A stretch of 64,000 nt of DNA from Gigaspora rosea (GCA_003550325.1 QKWP01000030.1:292230-356229), one strand, 5' to 3'. Counted from the stretch's first letter, positions 11,500 through 23,429 are shown. Notes: generated by a model from the letters alone, not told the origin. Numbers and translations are program-made.

Positions 11500-12123
11500 T
11501 TAAATTTAGTTAACTTTATCGTTTATGCAGTAATGCTCGTAGATAATCCATTAGCGTTGGCTGATTGCTTAAATCGGAAATCTGCTGTTAGTATGATAGG
11601 TTTTTAGCTATACATTTAGCCGAAACTGGGCACTTAGCTCTGGCTCCTACTAGTGATCTATTGTTATATAACTATTTGATACTGTAGTCATTATTAAAAG
11701 AATTAGGTCTACAAACAGAAGAACCATAATAAAGCCTAATCATTTCAACCCCATTAAACTTATTAATATAAACACAAGAACACTCTATTCCCATAGACGT
11801 TTAAGCCATACCTACCGCTTTCTTTTACATGAAAAATGACTGGTTTAAAGGTTGATTGTTGACACATTATCTGATAGAAGAGTAAACGTTTTGCACTGAT
11901 GTTGTACGTACATACGTTGAAATTAACTTGTGTTGTTAAATTCTAAATTGGCCGGTTGGATGAAATTTCTAAATCAAAAATTGAAATAAAATATTCAACT
12001 TCATAAAATATTATCATAATAATAAGGAATTATAATTATCGTTTAAATTTTTTTTAGTATATCATCAATTAAAATTTTTTTTAATTACTTTTTGATATAT
12101 CATCGCTTATTTTTTTTTAGCAT
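11500..12123. other. Spacer, nothing recognised
   Basis: Moderate GC to about 11650, then increasingly AT-rich. No gene or repeat supported. Confidence 0.4.
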
Positions 12124-12275
12124 GTTTATTGTAGGGATGTTATCCTGCTTGCCGAAACTCAGTTCGACCCTGCTTGGAACCGAACCCAATGGAACTCGAG
12201 TTTTGGCGGTCACATGATTTTTATTATTAAATCATGCTCCAAACGAGTTTGATAGATCGGTTGAGCAATATTATC

Positions 12276-12747
12276 GTTATGACGAATAAATAATTACTAT
12301 CTCATGACGAAAAAATCAATTTTCTTTGACTTTTTTTTTTTAATTTAATGTGGCGTGATATGTTGAATAAAAAATTACTATCTTATGACGATCAAAAATC
12401 AATTTTCTTTGACTCTTTTTTTTTTTAATTTAACGTGTCGTGATATGACGAATAAAAAATTACTATCTTATATAACGAACAAAAATCAATTTTTCTTGAC
12501 TTTTTTTTTTTTTAATTTATATGACGGAATAAAAAATTACTATCTTATGACGAACAAAAATCAATTTTCTTTGACTCTTTTTTTTAATTTAATGTGGCAT
12601 GATATGACGAATAAAAAATTACTATCTTATAACGAACAAAAATCAATTTTCTTTGACTTTTTTTTTTAATTTAATATGACGGAATAAAAAATTACTATCT
12701 TATGACGAACAAAAATCAATTTTCTTTGACTCTTTTTTTTTTTTAAT
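12276..12747. repeat. Tandem array inside hAT element, about 6 units of 70-85 bp
   Basis: Each unit contains TGACGAATAAAAAATTACTA, TCTTATGACGAACAAAAATC, then TTTTCTTTGACT and a T8-T12 run. Units differ mainly in T-run length and small indels. The open frame over this array is repeat translation. Confidence 0.85.
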
Positions 12748-12804
12748 TAAAGTTAACAATAACATTATAATACAAAAATTTATATATTTTAAATGTATTT
12801 GCTT

Positions 12805-12960
12805 TAATAAAAAGTAATAGCGATATGAATGATCGCCAAAAGAAAAAAAAAGTAATTCCGATATGATCTCCAAAAGAATAAAAAAGTAATAGCGATATGA
12901 TCGCTAAAAGAAAAAAAAAAGTAATAACGATATGATCGCCAAAAAAAAAGAAAAAAAAAG
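12805..12960. repeat. Second tandem array in the same element, about 4 units of 36 bp
   Basis: The unit is AGTAATAGCGATATGATCGC followed by CAAAAG and an A run. Two overlapping minus-strand frames rich in F and W come only from this array. Confidence 0.8.
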
Positions 12961-13381
12961 CAGGTAAAGCGATAGCAGGTTTTATTAAACTGCTTATGCA
13001 AGCATAATTATTAATGTATTTATATAAACTGAGTTCAAAAAATCGGTTTTTATTTAAATGTGCTCCGAACAGAGTTCCAACCGGTTTTAAGCACAAGCTA
13101 ACCGGTTGGAGCAGGATAACATCCCTAGTTTATTGCAGTATTATTTTACGTATAAATAAGCTTAAAAATAAAAATAAATAGGATTTATAGTTCACTGATT
13201 TCAAAACATATACGTCACTAATTTAATTCAAATTCAATTAGGTTTAAACCCTCTATTATCAAATAATAAAAATAATTTATGAAAAGGTAGACAAAATTGA
13301 AATTCTTATTCATCAAATTATTCTATATTGTATATTTTTAAAAATAACCAAGTTATAAAACATTAAATTTTATCACACAGT

Positions 13382-13602
13382 GCATTAGAAAAGCTTACTA
13401 AATTTCTTGGTGGCAAATTTGCCAATAAACGGCGTAAAAACTTTATTTTATTAAGCAAGAAGATTATGATTCCTGAATTAAGGTTCAAAAACCATTATAT
13501 ACAGTGATTGAATCTGCAAAAAATCAAAGCATTCAGTTGCAAAGTCTTGAAATATTGAAAAATCTTTGTGTCAAATTTGCTGATATGTCCTGTCAATAGA
13601 AT
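13382..13602 (+). pseudogene. Coding-like fragment of unknown protein with a frameshift
   Basis: After a splice-acceptor-like CACACAG at about 13380, the plus strand reads ALEKLTKFLGGKFANKRRKN and continues to about 13503; one frame over, it continues as ESAKNQSIQLQSLEILKNLC and ends VKFADMSCQ-stop at about 13602. Amino-acid use (heptad-like I, L and K spacing, charged helices) looks protein-like rather than random. One frame change splits it. I do not recognise the family. Confidence 0.35.
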
Positions 13603-16433
13603 ATTTGACATATTTTGTAGTTTACACCAAGGTGTTTAAAACATGTTGGCACTAATGCTATAGGATGCGATATGTGGTTTAAATTCAAAAAAAAAAAATT
13701 TAAATATATTTATTTTTTTAATTTATCGATAGATATTTTTACATTTAACAATTATTCAAGACGAGAAAGTTTTTTCAACTCAGTTGTTGTAAAACCAATT
13801 GTTACTATTAAATTTTTTAATCGAGTTCATGTTGATTTAATTTCAATGACTAGCTTTCCATAAATATTTTTGCGATCCTATTGTTGTTTAAATTGAATTC
13901 AATTTAATTTTGAAATTGAATTGCGCAAAGTGAATTCAGATTAATTTTAAGCGAGTTCAGAATTCTTTAATGATTTGGGTGAATAATAATTTAGGTTCAA
14001 CTTAAGTGTATTTAGAATTATGCAAGATTTCATTCTGAAGTACAGCATGGATACTACTTATAAACAAGATATCTTTAATTAAAAATAACCCATCATCGCT
14101 GACTCTGAGTAACTTGAAATTTATAAATAAAAATATACTTTATGATTTTATATCAAATTTATATCTTTACTACTTACTATATAGAAAACTAATTGTCATG
14201 CAAGCTATTTTCGTTTCTTTTTTTTTTTTTTTTGAATTTCATTTTACATATTGATTTTACAATCGGATTGAGCGTTAATAATACTGCCAAAGACTTTACT
14301 CGATAGTAGTGTAATTTTCTAGAATTCTAGTTTATTATAATAAAGGTGGATTTCACCATAATACGATGATCACTATTTCACAACTCAGTTTCACCCACGT
14401 CGTATTATAATTATCGAAATTACAGTAAATTTTAGGTAAGGCCAGGCAAAGTTAATTTTTTGTTTTGCATAACCTGCCGACTCAATTTTTCAAAAAAAAA
14501 GAAAAAAAAATTTTTTTTAATTCCAATTGTGCCAATTATTTCTTTTTTTGCTATTTAATTTTTTCTCGCGACATCACCTTAAATTAGTATACCATGGAAA
14601 AGTCTTACACTCCTTTCCATTCCGCTCAAGTCCAATTATTTAAAATTGTAGCAATTTTTCAAACCAAAAAAAAAAAAAAAAAAAAAATGCATATACGCAC
14701 GAATAACTAAATATAACAGGCTGAGTAATAATATGTTACTACTAATTATTGATCAAGTTTTTTACTTAATTAATATTATAAGATTTTAAATTTATTTCAT
14801 TTTGAATAAAATAAACCCAATGTAATAGTCTCCTAAAGTTAGCATCAATTTCGAAATTAAGTTCATGCGCCCAATTTTTTTTTCTAATTTCACTCAGATT
14901 TGATCTTGAAAACGATAGCATGAATGATAATATGGTTGAAATATGCTATGTATCTTCATCAATTGGTTAACTTATGATCATGTTAGTACTTAAGTATTAC
15001 GATTAATTAAAATATTGATTGCAATTGATGCTTGAGCAAACATCTTTATTACCATTTGGCAATTATTGTTTTTACAAGTCGAAAAAAAACCATGGTTCAA
15101 CAAAGGAAAAAGCAATCTACGACATTTCTAATTTCTGTTTTTTTTTCTTTTTCAAAATTTACTATAATCCAAAAGAATAAAAAACGTGCTTTGTTTATTT
15201 GCGACAAGGATTTTTAGCATAAGTAATAAGGTAATAATTCGTCGACGTTGGTAAGATTTTAAACGATAGTGATAGTGTAAAAGAATGAAGTACTTGCGCA
15301 ACTCTATGATAAAAAAAAAAAAGACGTTTGGGCCCCTATCTCTTGTTGATTGGAATGATAAATACCCTTGATCGGTTAAACGAATCTCCGCTAATAAAGT
15401 TTTTCTTTCTTACGTATTAAACTTTCGCCATCTGGTTTATTCATTGGAATAATCAATACAATTTGATTCGTTAAACTATCTTTTTTTTTTTTACTAATAA
15501 CAATTTACCCTTAGACCCGTTCCGGCAGATTGATTAAGGTGCTTGAGGACACCCTTTATCGTCAATACTGTACCGGATTTTGCATGGCCATTATAGTAGC
15601 TTTCTTTCATAATAATATGACCTAATCTATGTACGGGAATTATGGATACGTTTTATTCTAAATTTTTAATTAAATTATACAATTAAACATCAACTTTCTC
15701 CAAATTTCACAAAAAATTTAGTATTCTCATAAATAAACTTACCGTCGACAAAATCGTATCTTATGTATGCGCTGTTATAATTACGGTACAATGATATAGG
15801 CTTAATTTACGCGTTATTTCTTAATTCTTTTCAACTTTTATTAAAAATCAAATTAGTTAAAAAATCAAACAGAATATAAAAAGCCAGAGTAAATCAAGCA
15901 AGTAAATAAAAAATCAATATGAATATACCTTTATTTTGGAAATGCCAAATTTACATACAACCATTTCATCTACAAGAAATTTCACATAAGCAGCGACATT
16001 GAAAATTTTCCATTTTGATAATTCGGTTTAAACCGATATAAAATTTTTTTTATTTATTTCATCTGATCATTGCAAATGAAAACTCTACTAGTGAAAATTT
16101 AGTATTCATCGTAGCAAATTATCATCAGAAGAATTGTTATATCGTGTACAATCAATTCTTCAGGGCTAAATTTACTACTGTAAATTTTTGCTACAGATTT
16201 CATTTTTTGCAGCACCAATTTACTGTATAACATTGAACTACACCCACATATTTAAAAAGAATTTATTTTTCTAATAGAAATATGTTTAATCTATAAAATC
16301 TGGTAATGATTATCATGATACAGTATGCTAAAACTTTTAATATTTACACTTTTTAAATAAATTCTTCATTGATTTGGACCAATTCAAAAGTAATATAATC
16401 ATGTATCTATACTCAAACTCTAAAAATTCCATT
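13603..16433. other. Long AT-rich stretch without recognisable genes
   Basis: Contains long homopolymers (T15 at 14219-14233, A20+ at 14666-14688) and short open frames at 13672-13863 and 15032-15217 with lysine/phenylalanine/isoleucine-rich products typical of chance frames. A weak inverted repeat around CATAATACGATG / CGTCGTATTATAA spans 14360-14410. Nothing else is supported. Confidence 0.4.
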
Positions 16434-17760
16434 TTATTCATATCTATATATACATGAACATTTCAAATCTTCGCCTATAGGATATCGGTTAGTGCTTTTT
16501 CCACCTTCTGATCCGAGTTCATTATCACTAAGATTCAAAGAGCTTAAGGTAATGTTTACATAAAGTGAATCGGCCAATGCTTTTCCACCTTCTGATTCAA
16601 GTTCATTATCACTAATGTTCAAAGTGATTAAGGTAATGTTCTTAGAAAGTGCGTCTGCTAATGTATTTCCACTTTATTTGATTTGATATCCAAAAGATCC
16701 TAATGTATTGTTTTTCGCTAAGAAATTTTGCTACCCAATAGTACTAATCTCTTCAGTAATGTTCATTATCACTAATGTTCAAAGTGATTAAGGTAATGTT
16801 CTTAGAAAGTGCGTCGGTTAATGTATTAAGTTTATTTTGATTTGAATTCCAAAGACCCTAATGTACTGTTTTCGCTAAAAAACTTTTTGCTACCACATTC
16901 CACCAATAGTACTAATCTCTTCAGTAATGAAGAGTTAAAGAATTTAGGAAAGTATTGCGATTAAAAGCATTCAATACTGCCTTTATTTATTAACCGCAAG
17001 ATCTTTGGACACTAATCTCAACGAAGATAAAGCAGTTTCTTAACCCCCATCGTCATCTTCATTTTTTGTATTTTTCTTTTATGAAATAACCTTATGTTTA
17101 TTAAAGTTTCTTCAATTAGACTTCTACTGCTTTATACTTATTGTCCGAGAAGTAGAAATCTAAGGAGCATACGGTCGATTTTTCATTTGAGATTTTCGCT
17201 GGTTCTTAACATCATGATTATTTTCGTCTGCCATTTTTTACTCTTGAGGCAATTGCTTATGAAGCCTTTTTCTGGACCTGATTCACTTGCTACAGGTTCA
17301 TTTAATCTATATAACCATGGAAGTTCAGCTGGATTCTTCATACTAATAATTGATCTTTGGTTTCCACAAAAGTTTAAACTACAAAGATAAGTAATAAAAG
17401 CAACATCATTATCAACTATTACGATCTCAAACTCTCGCTGACACTACCAACTCAAATCCTGAGATCTTTACTGATAATGTTATAAAACTTGGATAATCGA
17501 AGAAGGTTTTTAGCTTGGAAGGGTAATGTCGAAAGGTATTACCGAACTTCTCTTTTCAGTGTTTAACGACGACGTTAAAAGGACATCGATGAATATCTTT
17601 GTCCTGCTCCACAAAATAGTAATAATGATTTTACACCACTGCCAGTTTACAAATGCAAGTGAAAATAGGTTTTTATAATTGTTTCGGAGGTTATAAAAGA
17701 TGGCATGAAGGATTTTGGATGATAAAGCTATCATATTGAAAAAATTGTTGCATGAAAAAC
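16434..17760 (-). pseudogene. F-box / leucine-rich-repeat gene relic
   Basis: Minus strand, 5' to 3'. An F-box-like N-terminus lies at 17600-17734 (KILHAIFYNLRNNYKNLFSL, then VNWQWCKIIITILW, matching the usual L-x-IF...SCLLVNRxWCxIxxPILW pattern). Degraded middle pieces follow at 17070-17500 (including NPAELPWLYRLNEPVASESG). The 3' part at 16434-17040 holds ribonuclease-inhibitor-type leucine-rich repeats: NITLSSLNLSDNELGSEGGK and near-identical upstream repeats (ALADSLYVNITL, ALSKNITLITLNISDNELE). Multiple stops and frame changes break it. A 150-bp segment of the LRR part is duplicated in tandem (16605-16750 and 16760-16920). F-box proteins normally recruit substrates to SCF ubiquitin ligases through their LRRs, and this combination is greatly expanded in Rhizophagus-type fungi. 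I infer the two parts belong to one gene from order and strand. Confidence 0.6.
16605..16920. repeat. Segmental tandem duplication inside the LRR relic
   Basis: Both copies contain CACTAATGTTCAAAGTGATT, then GGTAATGTTCTTAGAAAGTG, the word AATGTATT, and a TTTCGCTAA stretch. The duplication unit (about 155 bp) is not a multiple of the LRR length, so it post-dates loss of coding constraint. Confidence 0.7.
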
Positions 17761-18235
17761 GAAAAAAGAAAATGGGTCATCACTGATCGCATGATCTTGA
17801 TGACTTCATAGGAGGATAGTCATATGATTAAATAATTAATGTCGATCAAAATGTGGCCGTGACCAAATCTAATCGGACAAAATCTTTACTTCTAAGTGAA
17901 GTTATCAGTATTACCAATTATTTTTGAATATTTTTGCGCGGTAAATAAGGAGGTTCTTTCGAAACTAGAAATTGCTTTCATAGTGGGTTTTTGTTAGTGA
18001 AATGTTACGCTCTCAAAAAGTACTTTAAAACTGTATAAATAAATTACCCGGAAATTGATTCGTATCAGCCAATCATACGAAAGAAAGTCCTTCTATGACC
18101 AAATGACGTGAAATATATGTTGTTGATTAGATTTGTTAAATAATTGAATCATAAATAATATGTTTTGAAATCTAGTAACTGTGGTATTAAAACATAGAGA
18201 TATTATCTGGGTAACGACCTGGACGGGTCACATAG
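17761..18235. other. Spacer upstream of the F-box relic
   Basis: Promoter-side DNA of the relic. No motif or repeat recognised. Confidence 0.35.
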
Positions 18236-18236
18236 A

Positions 18237-18573
18237 GCATATGGGGCGTGGTCAATTAAAACAGTCCATTTTTACAATTTTTTTTATTTTCGCTTATATA
18301 TACTTCTTTTTTGTTTATTGAAAAACTAGTTTTTATTAGATTCATATAAATTTTGACATGTTTGACACTTTTCAATTATAAATTAAAGTTCTATATGCAT
18401 TATAAAAAAATCAAAAGATAATGTAAAAGAAAAATTACATGAGGCTGCGTAGAGCCAGCACATCACGAGGTTACCCGATAGTCACATGTTATCTTTAACC
18501 AATCAAAATCGTGAAATTTGATTAATCCCGGATCAGTCCGAAAATCAAAACAAATGACCACACCAGGACCCTG
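18237..18573. mobile_element. TGGGG-type TA-flanked MITE, right end lost
   Basis: Starts CATATGGGGCGTGGTC and shares its interior with 29746-30094, including GTAAAAGAAAAATTA, GAGGCTGC followed by GAGCC, CACGTCACGAG-like and CCAATCAAAATCGT segments. The right terminus of the family (GGAGCACCCATAT) is missing; the sequence runs instead into the next MITE at about 18579. Confidence 0.6.
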
Positions 18574-18578
18574 AACAA

Positions 18579-18836
18579 TATATGGGGTGTGTCAGTAGAA
18601 AAGGAACAAATTTTTTCTAAGTAAAAGTTTTCTTGACTTTAAGCTTAAATATCTTAACAGTTATCTTAATAAATTCAATAAATTTTTTTTATCTTAATTC
18701 TATATAATTTTAAGATTAAAATAAAAAATCTTTTAGCAAATTTGATTAAATAGTTGTCAAAATATTTTAATTTAAAAATTAAAAAATTTTACTAAAAATA
18801 ATTTGTCCCTTTTCTACTAACTCACTCCTATATATA
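18579..18836. mobile_element. TGGGG-type MITE, about 260 bp
   Basis: The left end TATATGGGGTGTGTCAGTAG and the reverse complement of the right end, TATATAGGAGTGAGTTAGTA, pair for about 32 bp; both continue into GAAAAGG(A/G)ACAAATT. TA dinucleotides flank. AT-only interior, no coding. Confidence 0.7.
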
Positions 18837-18869
18837 GAGGTTATATTGGCTTTAATATAAACTTTTTAA

Positions 18870-19227
18870 GGGTAGCGTGAACATAGATCATTTTTAATAG
18901 TGATCACATTGTAATCATATAAAATCAGGTGATCGACCAATCATGGTTGTAAACAACATAGATTCAACCAATTAGAATTAATTATTTTTGTATAACTAAG
19001 GAAAATTTGAGCCAACTTTATGATAGATAGAAGTATAATTTTTTCAAATACTAAATTTATTAAAATTTTACTATTATAAAAAGAGTATTTTGTACTATAT
19101 ATTATAAAATTTTTGGCTAATTAATAACAACCGTAAAAAGTTTTATTTGTAGCACATTTTTATTTTCTATATAAATCTTATTGTACTACTAAAATCATGT
19201 AATAAATGATCTATATTCACCCTACCC
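18870..19227. mobile_element. TTAA-flanked MITE, 358 bp (piggyBac-like target site)
   Basis: TTAA at 18866-18869 and 19228-19231 flanks an element with ends GGGTAGCGTGAACATAGATC and, reversed at the right, GGGTAGGGTGAATATAGATC. TTAA duplication is the signature of piggyBac transposition. A second copy, interrupted, lies at 33851-35349. No coding. Confidence 0.85.
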
Positions 19228-19344
19228 TTAAATTTTTATTCACTTTTTATTAGAGCTAATTAACCATATTTAATTAATTTTACCAGGACACCGAATAATC
19301 TATGTGAGCTTATATTTGAGCAACATAGTAAATTTTTTTTGGTT

Positions 19345-19990
19345 AGCACTTTTATATTGTTATATATATGCTATATTTTAAATATTAGATAGAACTTTTA
19401 CCCTTTTTTCGAAATATAATCTTTACTAGAAAAAAAATTAGAGTAATGTTCTCTAAAAAAAGCAAAAAAAAACATAGTAATGATCTCTAAAAAAAAAAAT
19501 AAATAATATAAAAAATTTCTTAAGCCCATTTGATTTATAATTTGGTATATATCATAAATATATATACATAGTATAAAATATAAAAAAACTTAAAAAAACC
19601 CCTGTTTTACACTATTTTTTTCCAATTTTTGCATTTTTTCAATTTTTGTATTTTTTCAATTTTTGCATTTATTACCTGCTAGGTTATGTTATGGCCTGAT
19701 TTTTTATTAGCACATTTCAAATATAAGATAATAAAAATTACCCCATTAGCATTCTTTTAAATATACTCTTTTTGCCTATTAACTGTTTTCAAATATAACC
19801 TTTTTATCTAATACCTACTTTTCAAATATAACATTTTTTAAAAAAAGGGCTTCTATTAGCAATTTTTTCAAATATGAGATCTTATAGATTGTTCAGGGTT
19901 CTATTTTATCTAATTAACAAATATAATATTATTTTTATATTTCAAAAAAATGGTTTAAAAAAACTTTTATAAAACTAGAAAATATGTTAG
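19345..19990. repeat. Degenerate repeats of TTTTCAAATATAACCTTTTT
   Basis: From about 19720 to 19890 a 40-45-base unit TTTCAAATATAA + CTTTTT + a TATCTA/TATTA word recurs five times; A-rich and T-rich runs with CTCTAAAAAAA recur at 19440-19500. The same kind of repeat appears at 49375-49520, next to another TGGGG-type end. Confidence 0.55.
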
Positions 19991-19999
19991 TATCCAAAG

Positions 20000-20887
20000 C
20001 CAAAAATAACAATAAATAAATACAAGTTTACTTAATGCAGTGTTGTACATGGAACAATTTTGGAGAATATTGGACATTTTTTCAAATTAAAATTACTTAA
20101 AATTTTATTAAGATAATCTATTTTAATTTTTTCACCAATGAGTTCAGCACCTAAAAAAATATATAATTATATATTTTTTAAAATTACTTTATTGATTAGT
20201 TAAACATGGAACATAGGCTTGGACAATTTGGACAATCTTGGACATTGGACATTTTACATAGTGTGGACATGTCCCATGTACAACACTGCTTAATGTATTA
20301 AGTTAGAATTAATTAGTAAAATTTTGTAAATTATAAGAGTTTATAGAATATTATTAATAAAATTCTATAGAATCTTATAATTCACAAATTTTTATTAATT
20401 AATTCTAACTTTATGCATTAAATAAATTTGTCTAGCATCTAAATATATCAAATCATCAGAATTATTTTTATTTTACTTGAAATTTAGCAAATAAATGCAT
20501 AATTTTGGATTTTTGATTAAAAAAGTCAAATTTAAGTATCTTTTCTCTAAGTTTTAAGTAAAATAAAAATGAGCAAGTTTCTTAGTACATTAAATTAGAA
20601 TTAATTAGTAAAATTTTGTAAACTATAAGATTTTTTATAGAATTTTATTAATAAAATTCTATAAAATCTTACTATTTACAATATTTTAATTAATTCTAAT
20701 TTAATACACTAAATAAACTTGTTTAGAACCTATAAATATATTAAATTAGCAAAATTATTTTTATTTTACTTGAAATTTAAAAAATAGATATATAATTTTA
20801 ATTTTTGATCAAAAAGTTAAATTTAAGTATCTTTTCTCTAAATTTCAAGTAAAATAAAAACAATATTACCAATTTAGTGTATTTTTA
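20000..20887. repeat. AIR-2 palindromic array, first block
   Basis: Alternating inverted units. One palindrome is centred on TAGAATTTTATTAATAAAAT (arms AACTTTATGCACTAAATAAA and complement), the other on a segment flanked by TTTATTTTACTTGAAATTT and its complement AAATTTCAAGTAAAATAAAA. The block is interrupted by the MITE at 20038-20288, followed by a retroposon at 20901-21923, and resumes at 21937-22058. Further blocks are at 47345-47655 and 48226-48850. Confidence 0.8.
20038..20288. mobile_element. hAT-like MITE CAGTGTTGTACATGG, 251 bp
   Basis: Ends CAGTGTTGTACATGGAAC and, reversed, CAGTGTTGTACATGGGAC. CTTAATG flanks both sides (20031-20037; 20289-20295), a 7-bp duplication rather than the usual hAT 8. 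It sits inside the AIR-2 array. A GGACATTTTTTC / TGGACATTTTACATAG pair inside suggests subterminal repeats. Confidence 0.8.
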
Positions 20888-20900
20888 GATTTTAAACAAA

Positions 20901-21923
20901 ATTTTTTTTTTTAATATTAAGGTGACCACTTAGGTACCCTAGCACTTTATTGGTCCAAACGGGTTGGCCCGGTCAATATGACTGTGCCACATATTACATT
21001 TGTATAACGAGAGTACAACTAGCCACACATACAACTTTTGGTTGTCTAATTTAAATAGTCCGCCCGAAGGTTCTACACTAAATGCCATACCTGCAACCCA
21101 ACTAGGGGATTGCCTATTTAAACTCTCTGGCTTCTACCCATGTTCAATGTTCTTTCCAATATACCCTTTCGAGTAATTCACTATTAAAAGTACCCTGAGG
21201 CTTTAGTCAAACACCTATTAGAGGGCATTTGCCCCTGTGGTAAACCTGGTAGAGTGATACCTGTCCCCCACAGGTATTCACCTACACTTTCGGTAACTTA
21301 CGCATTCACCGAGGCAAACAACTTGCAGTCAGGGGGTTACCCTGCAACCACTACTGTTACCTACTACTGCCCTTGTGGAGTTCACTAGACCCCAGTACTC
21401 AGTCAGTCACTCTTTGAATCCTTTTCACCAGTTATCCCAGACTACCAATCCAGTTGGCCCGGAAGGATCGATCTGCCAGGCTTTAGGTGCCTAAGGTCTC
21501 CCTTTCCTTGGTTCATGCTTCTATAACACATGATCTTTTTCTCTGGTATGACTCTGGCGGCCAGGTTGGTGGGCCCCCTTTGCCATAGGGGCTCTTGCCC
21601 ATTCAGTTTTCCGGTCAGTCACCGCTAAGATCCTTTTTCCCGGTACCGTCGAAAGTCTAGCTACCTCTCCACTCGGGACTTGCCAAATGGGTTTCTGTTT
21701 CTCTAGTTACTTGAATTTGTCTGTGTAATGAGAAGCAATTTCGCCCGAAAGCTCCCATTCAAGATGGTAACCAAGGACTACAGGTAGTGTACCCAACCGA
21801 TCGACAAGACACAGTTACCAGAACATAGGTCTATTTTTCAAAAGCGTCGCCAGTGGGATTTGAACTCTAGACCTGCCACTTGGGGGTGACAACATACCAA
21901 CTTCCCTAAGTCACCACACCATT
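20901..21923 (-). mobile_element. Retroposon (long tRNA-headed SINE), 1.02 kb, copy 1
   Basis: A 13-bp TSD, GATTTTAAACAAA, flanks the unit (20888-20900; 21924-21936), and the left side carries a T run (an A-rich tail on the minus strand), as expected from target-primed reverse transcription. The minus-strand 5' head (about 21845-21923) is tRNA-like: an A-box-like GTGACTTAGGGAAGTTGG and a good B box AGAGTTCAAATCC. No long open frame. The 3' part (20970-21085) contains GAGAGTACAACTAGCCACAC and AGTCCGCCCGAAGGTTCTA, shared with 62340-62432 and with the LINE-like fragment at 54890-54970. About 1 kb is long for a SINE, so the non-head body may be a different untranslated sequence. Confidence 0.75.
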
Positions 21924-21936
21924 GATTTTAAACAAA

Positions 21937-22058
21937 TTTACTTAGTGTATAAAGTTAAAATAATTAGTAAAATTTTGTGAATCATAAGATTTTATAAAAT
22001 TTTATTAATAATATTCTATTAAATTTTATAATTCACAACTTTTTACTAATTATTTCTA
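21937..22058. repeat. AIR-2 array, remnant after retroposon
   Basis: Continues the palindrome (TTTACTTAGTGTATAAAGTT, then its complement arm TTTTATAATTCACAAC) until the MITE that starts at 22059. Confidence 0.7.
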
Positions 22059-23340
22059 AGGAAGCTTTCAGAAATTAGCTGATTTTTGTTTACTATGAGC
22101 CTACCCCACCCACCCACACCTGATACTCCAATTAGCCAATCAGATTTTACGATTATTAAAAAGTTAAATATAACATTTAATAGTAAATAGCTTTTGATCT
22201 ACTGAACCAAATTTGATGATTTAACTACCAAAATGATCCCCCAATGAGAAAATTCTAGTGAGCCCAAAATTGTTAAGATCGAATCACAGAATCCTGTAAT
22301 TAGAATAGATTTGTATTACTATAAAAGTTCTATAATTTATTAAATAATTATAACCTATTTATAGTAATACAAATTTATTTCGATTTTATGATCTTGTGAT
22401 TGAATTTTAAAGATTTTGGGCTTGTTATAATCCTCTTATTGAGAGGATAATTTTGGTAGTAAAATCAGCGAAATTGGCCCAGTAGATAAAAAGTTATTTA
22501 CAATTAAAAATTAATTTTTAATTGTTAATAACTTTTGATCTACTAAGCCAATTTTGATAATTTTACTACCAAAATTATCCTCTCAATGAGAGGATTATAA
22601 CAAGCCCAAAATTGGTAAATTCCAATCACAGAATCCTGTGATCAGAATAGATTTGTGTTACTATAAAAGTTCTATAATTTATTAAATAATTATAACCCAT
22701 TTATAGCAACACAAATTTATTTCAATCTTAGGATCCTGTGATTGGATTTTAATAATTTTGAGCTTGTTAGAATCCTCTTATTGAGAGGATCATTTTGGTA
22801 TTTTGGTAGTAAAATCATCGAAATTGGTCCTGTTGATCAAAAGTTATTACCAATTAAAAATTAATTTTTAATTGTTAATAACTTCTGATCTACTAGGCCA
22901 ATTTCGCTAATTTTACTACCAAAATAATTCTCTCAATGAGAGGATTATAACAAGCTCAAAATTATAAAATCTAATTACAGGATCCTAAGATAGAAATAAA
23001 TTGTGTTGCTATAAATGAGTTATAATTATTTAATAAATTATAGAACTTTTATAGTAACACAAATCTATTCTGATTACAGGATCCTGTGATTGGATTTTAA
23101 CGATTTTGGGCTTACTAGAATCCTCTTATAGAGAGGATTGTTTTGGTAGTTGAATCATCAAATTTGGTCCAGTAGTTCAAAAGTTAATAATAATCTAATA
23201 TTATTAATAAACTATAATTTTGGTTAAAAATAATTTTGCAACTTTGGCTGGAATTATGAAATTTTGGCCGGAATTACATCTGATATTTCAGCTGGCCTAC
23301 CCACCCACCCAGAAATTAGCTGATTTCTGGAAGCTCCCTA
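22059..23340. mobile_element. MITE of four alternating GATC modules, 1.28 kb
   Basis: Termini AGGAAGCTTTCAGAAATTAG and, reversed, AGGGAGCTTCCAGAAATCAG form a TIR of about 30 bp, each followed by a CCACCCACCC run. The interior is the same 170-bp module four times in alternating orientation: GATCTACTGAACCAAA, then CTACCAAAATGATC, GAGAGGATT, AGCCCAAAAT, CAGGATCCTGTGAT, and a hairpin around TTCTATAATTTATTAAATAA. Close relatives: 46411-47344 and 4554-6588. No coding. Confidence 0.8.
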
Positions 23341-23429
23341 ATCTTTTTTTAAAAAAAATAGTAACCAAAAAATACTATCTTAAAATATCAACTAAACACT
23401 TCCATATTTTTAAATTTTTTTAAATCTAT

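Larger units (their letters stand above)
12132..13127. mobile_element. hAT-type non-autonomous element, 996 bp, 8-bp TSD
   Basis: The element starts TAGGGATGTTATCCTGC and ends GCAGGATAACATCCCTA, a 17-bp perfect TIR. The 8-bp sequence GTTTATTG flanks it on both sides (12124-12131 and 13128-13135), the target duplication expected for hAT transposition. There is no transposase; the interior is two tandem arrays listed separately. Subterminal GAACCGAACCC and CGGTTGGAGC/CCGGTT motifs may be transposase-binding repeats. A related terminus lies at 55896-56007. Confidence 0.92.

Noticed and set aside
12385..13096. F- and N-rich open frames on both strands
   Set aside because: Translations of tandem arrays in a hAT element.
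17094..17390. 98-codon plus-strand frame with hydrophobic segments
   Set aside because: The minus strand here reads protein-like pieces consistent with the F-box/LRR relic, so the plus frame is likely antisense.
21845..21923. Possible functional tRNA gene on the minus strand
   Set aside because: B box is good but acceptor and D arms do not close; it is the head of a retroposon with TSDs.
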